A DNA stretch of 56,713 nucleotides, from the NCBI GenBank assembly GCA_023411395.1, contig JAEYOV010000054.1, positions 1 to 56,713 on the forward strand, given 5' to 3'. The translations under genes and the position numbers were made by a program. Each line of letters begins with the position of its first letter. Position 1 is the first letter of the stretch. Below are positions 45,094 through 54,273 of the stretch, piece after piece. This stretch comes from Bacillota bacterium. Lineage in GTDB: Bacteria; Bacillota; Clostridia; Christensenellales; Aristaeellaceae. The notes beneath the pieces are model-generated. The model saw only the letters and a list, made by a program, of their open reading frames with translations, searched no databases and had not been told where the DNA came from.

Positions 45094-46173
45094 TCACTCC
45101 CAGTACGCGGTCACATGCATGCCGGGCAAAAGACCTCCCGGAACGCTCTGAATGACCAGCTCCACCTGATACTTGGTGGTATCCAGCACGGCAATGCCCA
45201 GGGGGATGATCCGCTTGACGGTGGCGGCGACCCTGCTTTCGCCCAGTGCGTCCACCTTCACCTGCATGGCCTGCCCCACGCGCACCGAAGGGATATCCAG
45301 TTCATCCACATCCACCACAAATTCCAGCGCGTCAAGAGGCCTTACCGTCAGCAGAAGCTGATCCTTCCTCACCTGCTGCCCGTCCTGCACAAACAGCGCG
45401 GATACCACGCCGCCGCGTGAAGAAACCGCCTCCAGGCCGGGCGGCGTATTGTGAACGGAGGAAGCCTCGTCCAGGGTGAACAGCACATCCCCTCGGGCAA
45501 CCTGCTGCCCTTCCGCCGCGTGGATATTGGCAATCACGCCTTCCGCCGCCACGGGAACGGGTTTTGCGCGCTCCACCCTGCCCTCGCCTACTTTGTCCTT
45601 GGCGTTGTAGGTATCGCCTTCTCCACGGTAAAGCCGAACCTTGTCCTCCAGTTCAAATACACCGGCGGGAATCTCCACCACGTAGCCTTTGCCATCCACC
45701 GAAATGACCGTACCCAGTGTGTCCACCGGATCACTGGCGTCGCCATCATATACGCGCAACGTTTCCCCAAGCAGAAGGGCACGGTTTTTGGGCTTGTTAT
45801 ACGCTGTCGCGACGGTTGCCCGCACCCACTGGACATCCTTCCGGTCAATAAAGCATAGCGCTCCATACTGCATAATAACATCCGCCGCCCGGCCGCCTGC
45901 CTGTGCTTTCAAAAGGCGGATGACGCCGCTTTCCGGCGCCTGCACCTGAAGCGGCCGGATCGCGATCAGCACTTTTCCCGCCTCCGCCACATCGCCCACC
46001 TTCACGTCAAAGTCCTGCACCTGCCCGCCCACCGGCGCAAATACGTCCACCGTATCCGTTGCCTGAACGACGCCCTTGGCCCATCTTTGGGAAAGGCCTG
46101 CTTCCGGCTCCGCCAGGGCGGGAAGGGTACAAAGCGCCAGAAATAAAATAAATACGATCCATTTCCGTTTCAT
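45094..46173 (-). CDS. Efflux membrane-fusion (HlyD/MacA-like) adaptor
   Basis: This 359-residue extracytoplasmic protein has a signal peptide or N-terminal anchor (MKRKWIVFILFLALCTLPALAE). Two lipoyl-like half motifs follow (APVGGQVQDFDVKVGDVAEAGKVLI and VIANIHAAEGQQVARGDVLF), then a further barrel, and the C-terminal DALEFVVDVDELDIPSVRVGQAM with LLPGMHVTAYWE, as in macrolide-type efflux adaptors. The ATG at 46171-46173 follows AAGGAG. A longer reading upstream lies inside the permease gene in another frame. It works with the permease and ATPase encoded just before it. The exported substrate is not deducible. Confidence 0.88.
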   Translation of the reverse strand: MKRKWIVFILFLALCTLPALAEPEAGLSQRWAKGVVQATDTVDVFAPVGGQVQDFDVKVGDVAEAGKVLIAIRPLQVQAPESGVIRLLKAQAGGRAADVIMQYGALCFIDRKDVQWVRATVATAYNKPKNRALLLGETLRVYDGDASDPVDTLGTVISVDGKGYVVEIPAGVFELEDKVRLYRGEGDTYNAKDKVGEGRVERAKPVPVAAEGVIANIHAAEGQQVARGDVLFTLDEASSVHNTPPGLEAVSSRGGVVSALFVQDGQQVRKDQLLLTVRPLDALEFVVDVDELDIPSVRVGQAMQVKVDALGESRVAATVKRIIPLGIAVLDTTKYQVELVIQSVPGGLLPGMHVTAYWE

Positions 46174-46190
46174 ATATAGTTCTCCTTCCG

Positions 46191-48518
46191 TTATTCCACG
46201 CTCTTGAGGGCTTCCACCATATCCACACTCTTGAACTTGACGCCAATAAAAATGTTTACGATCCTGGCAAACAGCAGCGTCAAAAGCGGCGTATAGATCC
46301 AGCTTTGCAGCGCTATATAAGGGATAAACTCCAGCATTGTGGGGAAGCCGTTCGTCAGCACCCACCGGTGCAGGACGGGGCCCAGATAAAGCCCCAGCGG
46401 CAGTCCGAGGATGGCGATAATAATATTTTCCCTCAGGATCAGCCGTTTCGTCTCCCGGGGGTAAAAGCCCAGCACCATCAGCGTGGCCAATTCCCGCACC
46501 CTTTCAAAAAAGTTCAACTGCCCCAGGGTAAAGAGAACCACCAGCAATAGCGCTCCCGCGAACAGTACCATCACCAGTACCACCACATCCAGTACCTTTA
46601 CCACCGCCTCGTTTCCGGTGCGCTCCTCGCCGATGGTGCGTACCTTGGCCACGCCGTCCATGTCTTTGACGGCAGCGGCATTGATGCTCCCGCCGCTCAA
46701 AAACAGCGCTGTGGGCATAAAGGGCATCAGGTCGAGCTTGCGCCAGGCGCTTTTGCCTAAGTATACGCCCTGGCCCAATTGTATGCTGATGATGTCCGTT
46801 ATCCGCACAGTGGCCGCATATCCATTGGGCGCGCGCAGCCGAACGCTGTCGCCGATTTCAAGGCCCGTCTCCTCCGCAGCGCGCTCGGTGAGGGCAACGC
46901 CTTCCTCCGGCAGCCAAACGCGCAGGCCATTCCGCTCCAGGTATACCATTTCGTGCCGGTCGTTCAGCACATGCAATCCCTTGGTCTGCCACCTGCCGTT
47001 TACGAAAAGCTCACAGCTTCGCTCCATAGCGGTTTCCATCCGCTGCGCTCCCGACCTGAGATAAACAGCCTCCGGATAATCCTCCGGAACGGATGCATTC
47101 AAATCCACCCGCACATCATAGCGCATGGTGTGGGTGTAATGGTTGTTCAGCACAAACACCACCGAATCCCGCATGCCAAAGCCGGTCAGCAGCAGCGCAG
47201 AGCTGCCCACCACACCCACCATGCCGATCAAAAACCGAAAAGTATTGCGCAGCATGTTGCGGGTGATCAGCTTGGAGCTGAAGGAAAGGCGCCTCCACAG
47301 AAAAGGGATGCGCTCCAGCAATATCCGCCTGCCGTGGGCCGGGGGCCTGGGCCGCAAAAGATCCGCGGGTGCTTCTTTCAGCGCCCGGTAGCAGCTCAAA
47401 AAGCTGGCGCCCATGGCAATGAGCACTGTAAGCGCAAAGATGCCCGCCATCACGCCGGGATGCATATACAACAAAACACCCGGCATGTTGTAGATGGACG
47501 AAAGGGCCCATAGCACGATTTTCCCCAGGATAAAGCGCGCACCGAGGAGCCCTGCCAGCGCGCCCAGCGCGGATATAAAAAGCCCGTAGCTGGTATAATG
47601 AAGGATCAGCCGCCCCCGGCCATAACCCAAAGAACACAGCGTGCCGATCTGCATGCGTTGGTTTTCCACCATCCGCTTCATGGTGCTCCAGGTGATCAAC
47701 GCCGCCACCAGAAAAAAAACGATGGGAAATACCTGACCCAGCGCGCGGATTTGATCCGCTTCCTCTACGGCCATCTTGATGCCAACCTTGTCATCCCGCG
47801 TCAGGACCAGCATCTGCGGATCGTCCAGCAGCTTTTGAATCTCCCGCTTGACCTGTGCGACGTCTGCGCCGGGCTCTATAAGGACCACCGTCTCCTGATA
47901 GGGCAAAAAGCCCAGTGTTCCCGGCGAGAGGTAGGCGTAGCCGAAGTCGGCAGGGTCGGCACTGAAGGCAAAGCCGTCCGAATACACCACATACTCCGGG
48001 CTGTAGCCGATGCCGCCTACCAGAAGCTCCAGGGAAACGCCTGCCGCCTCCACCGTCAGACGATCGCCCACTTCAATGCCTGAAGCCTCGGCAAACCTTA
48101 CGTCCAGCACGCATACGTTCTTCCTGTCAGCCGGCAGCGCCTCTCCCTGAAAGACCATGGGGCTGTTGACGCGTGCCGTGCCGTCGCTCATGTACAGCTC
48201 CACTGAAGGCTCGCCGGCCAGATCCGCGGTGGCGCGCAGACTGACCCGGCGCTGCGCATCCAAAACGCCGTTCAGCGACGCAATATCCCGTGCCCTGCGG
48301 TCGCTCATCCGGCCCATGACCCAAATATCCGCCAGGCCGCATTGCGCGAACTGATTCCCAAGATTCTGTTCCATGCCGCGCCAGGCCGCATCGATGCCGC
48401 AGTAAAGCATCGTGGACAGCATGCAGATGAGGAATATGGCGGCAAAGGATTTCCAATTGCGGACAATATCGCGCAGCAACTTGCTTTTTAAAAGAGGCGT
48501 GCCCTTTCCCTTCCTCAC
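46191..48518 (-). CDS. MacB/FtsX-like ABC transporter permease
   Basis: This 775-residue membrane protein contains two FtsX-like modules. The first helix (residues about 18-38, SFAAIFLICMLSTMLYCG) is followed by a large extracellular part, then three helices at about 240-370. A second helix start near 430 (LIGMVGVVGSSALLLTGFGM), another extracellular part and three C-terminal helices follow, ending SVDMVEALKSVE. This plan fits large Firmicute exporters of the MacB superfamily. The start is a GTG at 48516-48518 that overlaps the ATPase stop by four bases (GTGA), with GGAGG 10 bases upstream. A longer reading upstream lies within the ATPase gene in another frame. Confidence 0.9.
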   Translation of the reverse strand: MRKGKGTPLLKSKLLRDIVRNWKSFAAIFLICMLSTMLYCGIDAAWRGMEQNLGNQFAQCGLADIWVMGRMSDRRARDIASLNGVLDAQRRVSLRATADLAGEPSVELYMSDGTARVNSPMVFQGEALPADRKNVCVLDVRFAEASGIEVGDRLTVEAAGVSLELLVGGIGYSPEYVVYSDGFAFSADPADFGYAYLSPGTLGFLPYQETVVLIEPGADVAQVKREIQKLLDDPQMLVLTRDDKVGIKMAVEEADQIRALGQVFPIVFFLVAALITWSTMKRMVENQRMQIGTLCSLGYGRGRLILHYTSYGLFISALGALAGLLGARFILGKIVLWALSSIYNMPGVLLYMHPGVMAGIFALTVLIAMGASFLSCYRALKEAPADLLRPRPPAHGRRILLERIPFLWRRLSFSSKLITRNMLRNTFRFLIGMVGVVGSSALLLTGFGMRDSVVFVLNNHYTHTMRYDVRVDLNASVPEDYPEAVYLRSGAQRMETAMERSCELFVNGRWQTKGLHVLNDRHEMVYLERNGLRVWLPEEGVALTERAAEETGLEIGDSVRLRAPNGYAATVRITDIISIQLGQGVYLGKSAWRKLDLMPFMPTALFLSGGSINAAAVKDMDGVAKVRTIGEERTGNEAVVKVLDVVVLVMVLFAGALLLVVLFTLGQLNFFERVRELATLMVLGFYPRETKRLILRENIIIAILGLPLGLYLGPVLHRWVLTNGFPTMLEFIPYIALQSWIYTPLLTLLFARIVNIFIGVKFKSVDMVEALKSVE

Positions 48519-49216
48519 CACACAATGTCCTCCATCGCCGACGGATGGGGATTGACATCCACCGCTTCCACCCTGCCATTTTTCATGCGGATGACCCGCC
48601 GGGCGGCGGGCACGATGGCGGCGTTGTGGGTGATGATCACCACGGTCTTGCCCATATCCTGGCACACATTGCTGAGCAGCACCAAAACCATGCGCCCGGT
48701 CGCAGAATCCAGCGCGCCGGTGGGCTCGTCGCATAAAAGCAGCTCCGGGTTTTTGCACAGCGCCCGGGCAATCGCCACGCGCTGCTGTTCACCGCCAGAC
48801 AGTTGAGCCGGAAAATTATCCATACGGTCGGACAGCCCTACCCGCTCCATCATCTCCCGGGGAGACAGGGGACTTAAGCACACCTGCTGCGCCAGCTCCA
48901 CGTTTTCCAGCGCGGTCAGGTTGGGCATGAGGTTATAGAATTGAAATACGAAGCCCACATCCAGCCTGCGGTAACCGTTCAGCTCCTTCGCGCTGAGCTT
49001 TACGATATCCCTGCCGCCGACGATTATCCTGCCGCCGGTCGCCCGGTCCATGCCGCCCAATAGGTTCAGAACCGTCGTCTTGCCCGCACCGCTTGGGCCC
49101 AGCACCGCTGCGAATTCGCCATGGTGTATCGCAAAATCCGCATGGTCCACCGCCTTAATCGGCACATCCCCCACCTGATAAGATTTGCATACGTCTTCAA
49201 AGATGATTTCCGCCAT
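48515..49216 (-). CDS. ABC transporter ATP-binding protein, MacB/LolD type
   Basis: This 233-residue ATPase has Walker A GPSGAGKTT, the Q-loop FVFQFYNLMPNLTALENVE typical of the LolD/MacB group, signature LSGGEQQR, Walker B LLLCDEPTGALD and the H-loop VIITHNAAI. It powers the FtsX-like permease encoded next, by mechanotransmission. The ATG at 49214-49216 follows AGAGGAC. A longer reading to 49288 would begin inside the operator. The gene is divergent from a TetR regulator. Confidence 0.94.
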   Translation of the reverse strand: MAEIIFEDVCKSYQVGDVPIKAVDHADFAIHHGEFAAVLGPSGAGKTTVLNLLGGMDRATGGRIIVGGRDIVKLSAKELNGYRRLDVGFVFQFYNLMPNLTALENVELAQQVCLSPLSPREMMERVGLSDRMDNFPAQLSGGEQQRVAIARALCKNPELLLCDEPTGALDSATGRMVLVLLSNVCQDMGKTVVIITHNAAIVPAARRVIRMKNGRVEAVDVNPHPSAMEDIVW

Positions 49217-49238
49217 AAACAACGTCCTCTCCACTGCG

Positions 49239-49300
49239 TTAACCAACGAAGTGTTGAATAAATGTCGCAGACATATTATAATCAACACATCGTTGGGTTA
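49239..49300. promoter_or_regulatory. Symmetrical operator with divergent promoters (TetR/efflux)
   Basis: Two 19-base arms (49239-49257 and 49282-49300) form an inverted repeat with 16 of 19 matches around a 24-base centre. Between and within the arms lies TTGAAT (49254-49259), 17 bp, and a perfect TATAAT (49277-49282) for the TetR gene. On the minus strand TTGATT, 17 bp, TTTATT could serve the efflux operon. Each arm contains CAACG half-sites, and the right side also forms TCGTTG-5-CAACGA (49290-49306). Confidence 0.75.
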
Positions 49301-49398
49301 CAACGAACAGATCAGTACGGAATGTGTTGCAGCCAACAGTTGGACCCGGATTGTCGGTTCCAGATGTAACAAATCATGCGGGAGGGCGGAAGACGGAC

Positions 49399-49977
49399 AT
49401 GAAAAGCACAAAGAATGACCGGCGGACCAAATACACAAAACTGATGCTCAGGCAAAGCCTGGTGAAGCTGCTGCAGGAAAAACCCATTTCGAAGATTTCC
49501 ATCAAAGAGATCTGTGAAGGCGCGGATATCAACAGAAGCACATTTTACGCGCACTATGCCGACCAATATGATTTACTGCGGCAATTGGTGGCCGAAACGC
49601 TGCAGGAGATAAATGCCTACCTGGACAGCTACAACTTCAAGGAATACGAACCGGAATCGTTTCAAATCATGAACAGGATTTTTGAATACATCGTGGAAAA
49701 CGCGGAGCTTTGCAAGGTACTTCTGGGCGAAAACGGCGACATATCGCTTCAGAAAGAGATCATGATGATCGTCCAGCGGCAGGGCATGAAAGAAAGGAAA
49801 GGCATCAAAGCCGTGGATGAGGCCACGCTGGAGTACCTGTATCTATTTGGCGTCAACGGAAGCATCGGTATTGTGCAGAAATGGCTGCAAAGCGGCCTGA
49901 AGCAATCCGCCCGGGAGATGGCTGAGTTGATGATCCGGCTGACATATCAGGGGCTTTCGCCCTTCCTGCAGCCATAA
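49399..49977 (+). CDS. TetR/AcrR family transcriptional regulator
   Basis: This 192-residue regulator has an N-terminal helix-turn-helix (about residues 12-55: RQSLVKLLQEKPISKISIKEICEGADINRSTFYAHYADQYDLLRQL). The ligand-binding helical domain contains FEYIVENAELCKVLLGENGD, the usual C-terminal type of Firmicute TetR proteins. The ATG at 49399 follows GGGAGGGCGGAAGACGGAC. It is divergent from the efflux operon across the symmetrical operator, so it most likely represses both that operon and itself until a toxic compound binds. Confidence 0.92.
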   Translation: MKSTKNDRRTKYTKLMLRQSLVKLLQEKPISKISIKEICEGADINRSTFYAHYADQYDLLRQLVAETLQEINAYLDSYNFKEYEPESFQIMNRIFEYIVENAELCKVLLGENGDISLQKEIMMIVQRQGMKERKGIKAVDEATLEYLYLFGVNGSIGIVQKWLQSGLKQSAREMAELMIRLTYQGLSPFLQP

Positions 49978-50046
49978 AAGCATGCCTTGGCGCGCCTGGC
50001 CAGGACCTTATAATTACCGCTTTAATGCCATTTTACATATGTTTTG

Positions 50047-50076
50047 TTGACTTTCATCTTACAGGGATGGTATACT
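50047..50076 (+). promoter_or_regulatory. Promoter of the DUF3048 gene
   Basis: TTGACT (50047-50052), an 18-bp spacer and TATACT (50071-50076) with TGG just before it. It lies 100 bases before the start codon. Confidence 0.7.
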
Positions 50077-50175
50077 TCACATGTTTATGGTTTACAAAAA
50101 TTGCATGGTATATGCTTCGTTGCTTATGGGCGGCCGCCCATAAGGCATAGCGTTATCACACAAGGAGGCTGTTTC

Positions 50176-51270
50176 ATGAAAAGGTTCCTATGCCTGCTGT
50201 TGGCAATGGTCTGCTTTGCCGCTTTTTTCCAAACCGCTTTGGCGGGCTCCGTAAAAACCGTAATCAAGGATGAGGAAAACCGGCAGATTTCCGTCAAGGG
50301 AAAGGGCAAGGATGGCAATTTCCCGGTGAATCCGGAGATCCCGGGCCAAAGCCCCACCACGGGCCTTTCCTGGACAGGCAACTACATGCCCATGCTGGTG
50401 CAGATCGACAATGCCGACGGCGGCATCGGCAAGCGCGCCCCCTGGGGCGCCGCCGACGCGGATATCATATACGAAACGCCGCTTCACAAAGGCGGAGAGA
50501 CCCGTCTTTCCTTCCTGTTCAGCGATGTAATCCCCAATAGCGTCGGCCCGGTGCGGTCCGCCCGCATTACCCATGTGGAGCTGCGGGAAGAATGGGATGC
50601 CGGCTTCCTTTACTTCGGCGGGCAGCCTTATGCGGGAACAAATGTCGACGATAAATTAAGGGAAACCGGCGCCACCAAAAAACCAATCCTTTTCAGTGGA
50701 ATGGTCAGTGGAAGCAAGCCTTGGAAAAAATACTATACCCGTGTCAAGAACCTTGTCAACCCCCACAATGTGGACGCCAATGTAAAGGCCATGCAGGCGC
50801 TGATCCCCGCTGATTTCAAGGCTCCCTCCAGGCCGTACCTGTTTACCGATGAGCTGCCGGAGCTTGGGGATTTTGCATCCAACATCTCCATCACCCTTGC
50901 CAAAAAGGATTACTGCTCCAGCTTCACGTATGATCCGACCGCAAACGTCTATCTGCGCTATGTTCATGGCGAGCCGTATATCGACAAGACCACAAAGGAA
51001 CAGCTATCCTTCTCCAACCTTATCATCCAGCGCACCGATGTAACCTTCTACCATGGCATATCCGACCGTCCCCTGACGGTGAACATTGGTTCCGGCAACG
51101 CGGATATCTTTATCGGCGGCCGGTACATCCCCGGCTACTGGGTGCGCACCGGCATGAACCAGCGGACGGTTTTCTTCGACCAGGAAGGCAATGAAATCAA
51201 GCTGCAAAGGGGCAAGACCTTCATCAGCATGATCGACTACAGCACTCCGGTCACCTATACGGCAGAATAA
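50176..51270 (+). CDS. DUF3048 domain-containing secreted protein (YerB-like)
   Basis: This 364-residue extracytoplasmic protein has a signal peptide (residues about 1-23, MKRFLCLLLAMVCFAAFFQTALA). The cysteine at residue 6 is inside the hydrophobic core and is not a lipobox. The DUF3048 N-terminal domain is clear: MPMLVQIDNADGG, ADADIIYETPLHKGGETRLSFLFSD, and VGPVRSARITHVEL. The C-terminal half ends with RGKTFISMIDY, as in YerB of Bacillus. The biochemical role of the family is not known to me. ACAAGGAGG precedes the ATG. It has its own promoter and terminator, so it is monocistronic. Confidence 0.9.
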   Translation: MKRFLCLLLAMVCFAAFFQTALAGSVKTVIKDEENRQISVKGKGKDGNFPVNPEIPGQSPTTGLSWTGNYMPMLVQIDNADGGIGKRAPWGAADADIIYETPLHKGGETRLSFLFSDVIPNSVGPVRSARITHVELREEWDAGFLYFGGQPYAGTNVDDKLRETGATKKPILFSGMVSGSKPWKKYYTRVKNLVNPHNVDANVKAMQALIPADFKAPSRPYLFTDELPELGDFASNISITLAKKDYCSSFTYDPTANVYLRYVHGEPYIDKTTKEQLSFSNLIIQRTDVTFYHGISDRPLTVNIGSGNADIFIGGRYIPGYWVRTGMNQRTVFFDQEGNEIKLQRGKTFISMIDYSTPVTYTAE

Positions 51271-51280
51271 CTTGTAAAGA

Positions 51281-51319
51281 ACGGCCGCCGGCAAAAAATT
51301 TCGCCGGCGGCCGTTTTTT
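51281..51319 (+). terminator. Intrinsic terminator after the DUF3048 gene
   Basis: A perfect 12-bp GC-rich stem (51281-51292 with 51303-51314) is followed by TTTTTT (51314-51319). Its A-rich loop could also favour some termination from the minus strand. Confidence 0.9.
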
Positions 51320-51334
51320 CTTGCCATTGAAGCT

Positions 51335-52723
51335 TTAGGGCACCAGCCCATCCATCAGTGTCAGCAGCATGCCGTTTTTATCCATCCATTCCACCACGCC
51401 GCTCAAGAAGCCGGCGGGCAATTCCACCAGGAATGGGATAGCCGTTCGGATCATCGGCCATTTGGAGTTTGCGTAAAATTCCTGAAGGGTTGTGTCGTTC
51501 ATGCAGAAAAAATCAATGCCCCGTATGTCTTTTGTTTTCCTTGGCTGAAAGCTCTCCTGCGTGCTTCCCCAGGATACCTTCGCGTCTACGGCAAGGATTG
51601 CCCTCCCCGTGTCCGGATGAAGCCAGGTCACCTGGCCATCCAGCATGGTTTTCCCGCTTTCCTGCCGCTGGTCCCATCTCAAGCCCACCGTAAGCGACTG
51701 GTCACTGCCCAGCGCCTCTGCGCCCAAGGACACGGTAATCGTTCCATTTCCCCGCATCTGCTTACCATCCGGCAGGTCCTGCCCGGCCAGTGAAAGATAT
51801 GCGTAAAGCTTGCCATTCTCAAAAAGTTTCCAATCCATGGAGAGTTGAAGGCCGCTCTCCCTTTCTTCAAGTTCACACAGTCCAAAGAGCCGGAACCCCT
51901 CCCATTCGGGAAGGTCTACCTGCCAAGCGGTCTTTTTCCCCTCCCGTTTCAGGGTGTATACGGTTTCTCCACCCAAAGTCCAGCTTTCGCCCGTATCGGA
52001 TACCTGGATTTGAAGCCCGCCCTTCTCCACGAGGCTTGCCGTCCAGTCGGGCAGCGCATACATAAATTCGAACAGCAGCTCATCCAGCCCTGCGTGCTGG
52101 AGCAGCCCTTTAAGCCATGCGTTAAGCGCCGGATTTTCATCGACCATCTGGGAGAACTGCACAGCCTTCTCAATGCATTCCTCCGGACTATAGGCGCGGC
52201 TTCCTGTTCCCCCCACCAATTCCGACCATTTTTCCAACATGGGCTTTATGCCATGCAAGTAGGAATACGGGTCGGTAAATACGCCGACGTACTGCACGGG
52301 TATGTCGAAATAGTGGTACATCTTCATCAGAAACGGTATATAGTTGGGCATCGTGAGAACCACAGGCTTTTCTCCAAACAGGCTGGTAGCAAGGCTTACC
52401 CTTTCCTCCCAGCCCGTCAGGTGAAAATCGATGGCGGAAAGGCCGTTCAGGAACAAATTCCCCGTAATGTCGGCCTGCCCGTTCTTAAGAACCATATGGC
52501 CCGACAGATCAAGGCTGTCCAGAACATTTTTCGTGCTCTTAATAAACCTGTCCGGCGCCTGATCAAGCGCATAAGGGTCAAGCGAAGTTTTTAACTGAAA
52601 ATCAACGCCCGTCGCCTGAACGGAGTCAGCCAACGCGGATAAAGGGCGCATCGCGCCACAGATGGTCAGCGCTATCCATACACAAAACAGGGAGATAATC
52701 CTTTTCCCCATTTGCCTGGTCAT
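51335..52723 (-). CDS. Secreted protein of unknown function, 462 residues
   Basis: I do not recognise a family. The ATG at 52721-52723 follows GAGGGG. A signal peptide covers about residues 1-33 (MTRQMGKRII, hydrophobic core, ALA-D). No further membrane segment or lipobox is seen. The mature part is a series of beta-strand-like stretches with alternating hydrophobicity (for example SGHMVLKNGQADITGNLFLNGLSAIDFHLTGW and GTITVSLGAEAL), compatible with a large open beta-sheet as in LolA- or LppX-type carriers, but this is impression only. It lies 44 bases after the sortase stop and is probably in the same transcript. A related plan is seen in the protein at 4509-6083. Confidence 0.78.
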   Translation of the reverse strand: MTRQMGKRIISLFCVWIALTICGAMRPLSALADSVQATGVDFQLKTSLDPYALDQAPDRFIKSTKNVLDSLDLSGHMVLKNGQADITGNLFLNGLSAIDFHLTGWEERVSLATSLFGEKPVVLTMPNYIPFLMKMYHYFDIPVQYVGVFTDPYSYLHGIKPMLEKWSELVGGTGSRAYSPEECIEKAVQFSQMVDENPALNAWLKGLLQHAGLDELLFEFMYALPDWTASLVEKGGLQIQVSDTGESWTLGGETVYTLKREGKKTAWQVDLPEWEGFRLFGLCELEERESGLQLSMDWKLFENGKLYAYLSLAGQDLPDGKQMRGNGTITVSLGAEALGSDQSLTVGLRWDQRQESGKTMLDGQVTWLHPDTGRAILAVDAKVSWGSTQESFQPRKTKDIRGIDFFCMNDTTLQEFYANSKWPMIRTAIPFLVELPAGFLSGVVEWMDKNGMLLTLMDGLVP

Positions 52724-52767
52724 TCCATAACCCCTCTTAATAAAGCAGCATATGAAAATGGATTTGA

Positions 52768-54084
52768 TCACTGCTGCCCATTTGCTACACCCACCAGCTT
52801 GGCCCGAACCATGATACGCTGGGCATTACTGATACCCCCGTATGCCTGACAGGACAGCAGCGTCAGGGCAGGATAACCTGCGCCGCCTGTTACCGACCAA
52901 TCATTCGCTTCAATAATAGCTACCTTGACCACCTCGTACTGGAATGAACCCAGATGAGAGGTATGCAGGTAGATTGTGTCGCCGACCGACAGCTTGTTCA
53001 GGTTGCGGAAGTAATCCCTGGTGCCTGTCCTGTGGGCACTGATGCAGATGTTGGCTACGGTATTCGGCTCCGGCGCCCGCGGAAACATGGCCGCGCCGAT
53101 CCGCATATTCTGGTACATTTTATTGAAGGAACCGGAACGGTATGCCGCCACCTTGAGGCTGATATCCGGAATTTCCAGCAGGTAGGACCGCTTCACGCCA
53201 TCCGGATCCACATCAATGGGCGCATAGCCGCCCTCATCCTCCGGCGTTTGATTTTGCCCGGCCAGGGCGGCAAACTCCCGGTGCTGTGCCATAGCGGACT
53301 TGTAATCGTCTTCAGGCAAATGCAAGGCCATCATCGCCATGTATGAGGAAAGCGTATCCATTTGCGCCAGCAGCCGGTTCCGGATCAAGGCTGCCCGCGC
53401 ATCGTTCGTCAGAACGGCGGCCGCCTGATCCTCCACCTGCTTGAGCAGTTCCTCCAGATCGGTAAGTGTCCCGTAAATCATTTCCCTGGCGGCGGTAATG
53501 ATCTTGTCGCCCCGGGTCAGGCCGTCCACCACCCGCTGGTTCGACAGTGAGGCCAGTGTTTCCGTATTGGTAATGGGCTGTATTTGCGTCAGCAGGAAAA
53601 ATGCGTTTTCCACCTGCTTGCGGGCTACGGCCAGCGCTTCCTTCACCCCGGCATCGTCATAAGGTGCCTGGCCGGCGGCTTTCAGCGCTTGCGCGCCCAG
53701 GTTCAGCGCCTCACGCATGGAGGCGGGCTCCGCGCTTTCCGCCTTGGCGGAAGCAATGCCAAACAGCAGGCTGGACGGATCGCCCACGATCCCCAGTTCC
53801 TCGAGCAATCCGGGGGGATTGGCGGCCTCCTCCATTTCGGCAGCGGAAAAGGTGGGCGTAATGCCTTCCAGCATGGTGGAATAATCCACCGGCTTGTAAT
53901 CCCCGGAATTGGGGATCACCATTTGCGCCTGGGCCTCAGCCGCTTTTTGGGCGGCTATGCTATAGTTGATTTTTTGCCAAACGAGCGGAACAGCGAAAGC
54001 AAGAACACCTGCTGCGATAAGAACCACCGCCGCCACTGCCATCCAGTTCCGCTTTCCAGGCCTCTTTTTCATTTTTGCATTCAT
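52768..54084 (-). CDS. Sortase with a long N-terminal extension
   Basis: This 438-residue membrane-anchored transpeptidase links LPxTG proteins to the cell wall. One helix (residues about 14-34) is followed by about 250 mostly helical residues with possible coiled coil (residues about 110-245), then a C-terminal sortase domain (about 290-432). Catalytic H351 (ISAHRTG), C412 (TLLSCQAYG) and R423 (AQRIMVRA) are present. Usual sortases have only 50-80 residues before the domain, so the extension is unusual. GGGAGG precedes the ATG. The adjacent gene encodes an LPVTG protein, its likely substrate. The class (A-, C- or other) is not certain from motifs. Confidence 0.9.
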   Translation of the reverse strand: MNAKMKKRPGKRNWMAVAAVVLIAAGVLAFAVPLVWQKINYSIAAQKAAEAQAQMVIPNSGDYKPVDYSTMLEGITPTFSAAEMEEAANPPGLLEELGIVGDPSSLLFGIASAKAESAEPASMREALNLGAQALKAAGQAPYDDAGVKEALAVARKQVENAFFLLTQIQPITNTETLASLSNQRVVDGLTRGDKIITAAREMIYGTLTDLEELLKQVEDQAAAVLTNDARAALIRNRLLAQMDTLSSYMAMMALHLPEDDYKSAMAQHREFAALAGQNQTPEDEGGYAPIDVDPDGVKRSYLLEIPDISLKVAAYRSGSFNKMYQNMRIGAAMFPRAPEPNTVANICISAHRTGTRDYFRNLNKLSVGDTIYLHTSHLGSFQYEVVKVAIIEANDWSVTGGAGYPALTLLSCQAYGGISNAQRIMVRAKLVGVANGQQ

Positions 54085-54142
54085 TGGTGATGCCTCCCAT
54101 CACACTGGGCGTCGGTTGTATATTCCGGAAGGATACCCACTG

Positions 54143-54171
54143 ATTATACCATAGCTGTCTGTGCTTGGAAA
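54143..54171 (-). promoter_or_regulatory. Promoter of the sortase operon
   Basis: On the minus strand TTTCCA (54166-54171), a 17-bp spacer and TATAAT (54143-54148) with TGG immediately upstream, about 60 bases before the sortase start. Confidence 0.65.
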
Positions 54172-54225
54172 TGGGTTTCTCATCCTTCAAGAGTTTGTTA
54201 CAGTCTTGTAACAAGAGACGGGAAA

Positions 54226-54253
54226 GGGGCAGTCCTCATACGAGGGCTGCCCC
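54226..54253 (-). terminator. Terminator-like hairpin after the surface protein gene
   Basis: A 12-bp stem including one G-U pair (54226-54237 with 54242-54253) starts about 20 bases after the surface protein stop. Only three T follow on the minus strand, so termination may be incomplete. Confidence 0.6.
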
Positions 54254-54273
54254 GATACAGTTGTGTATGAGGG

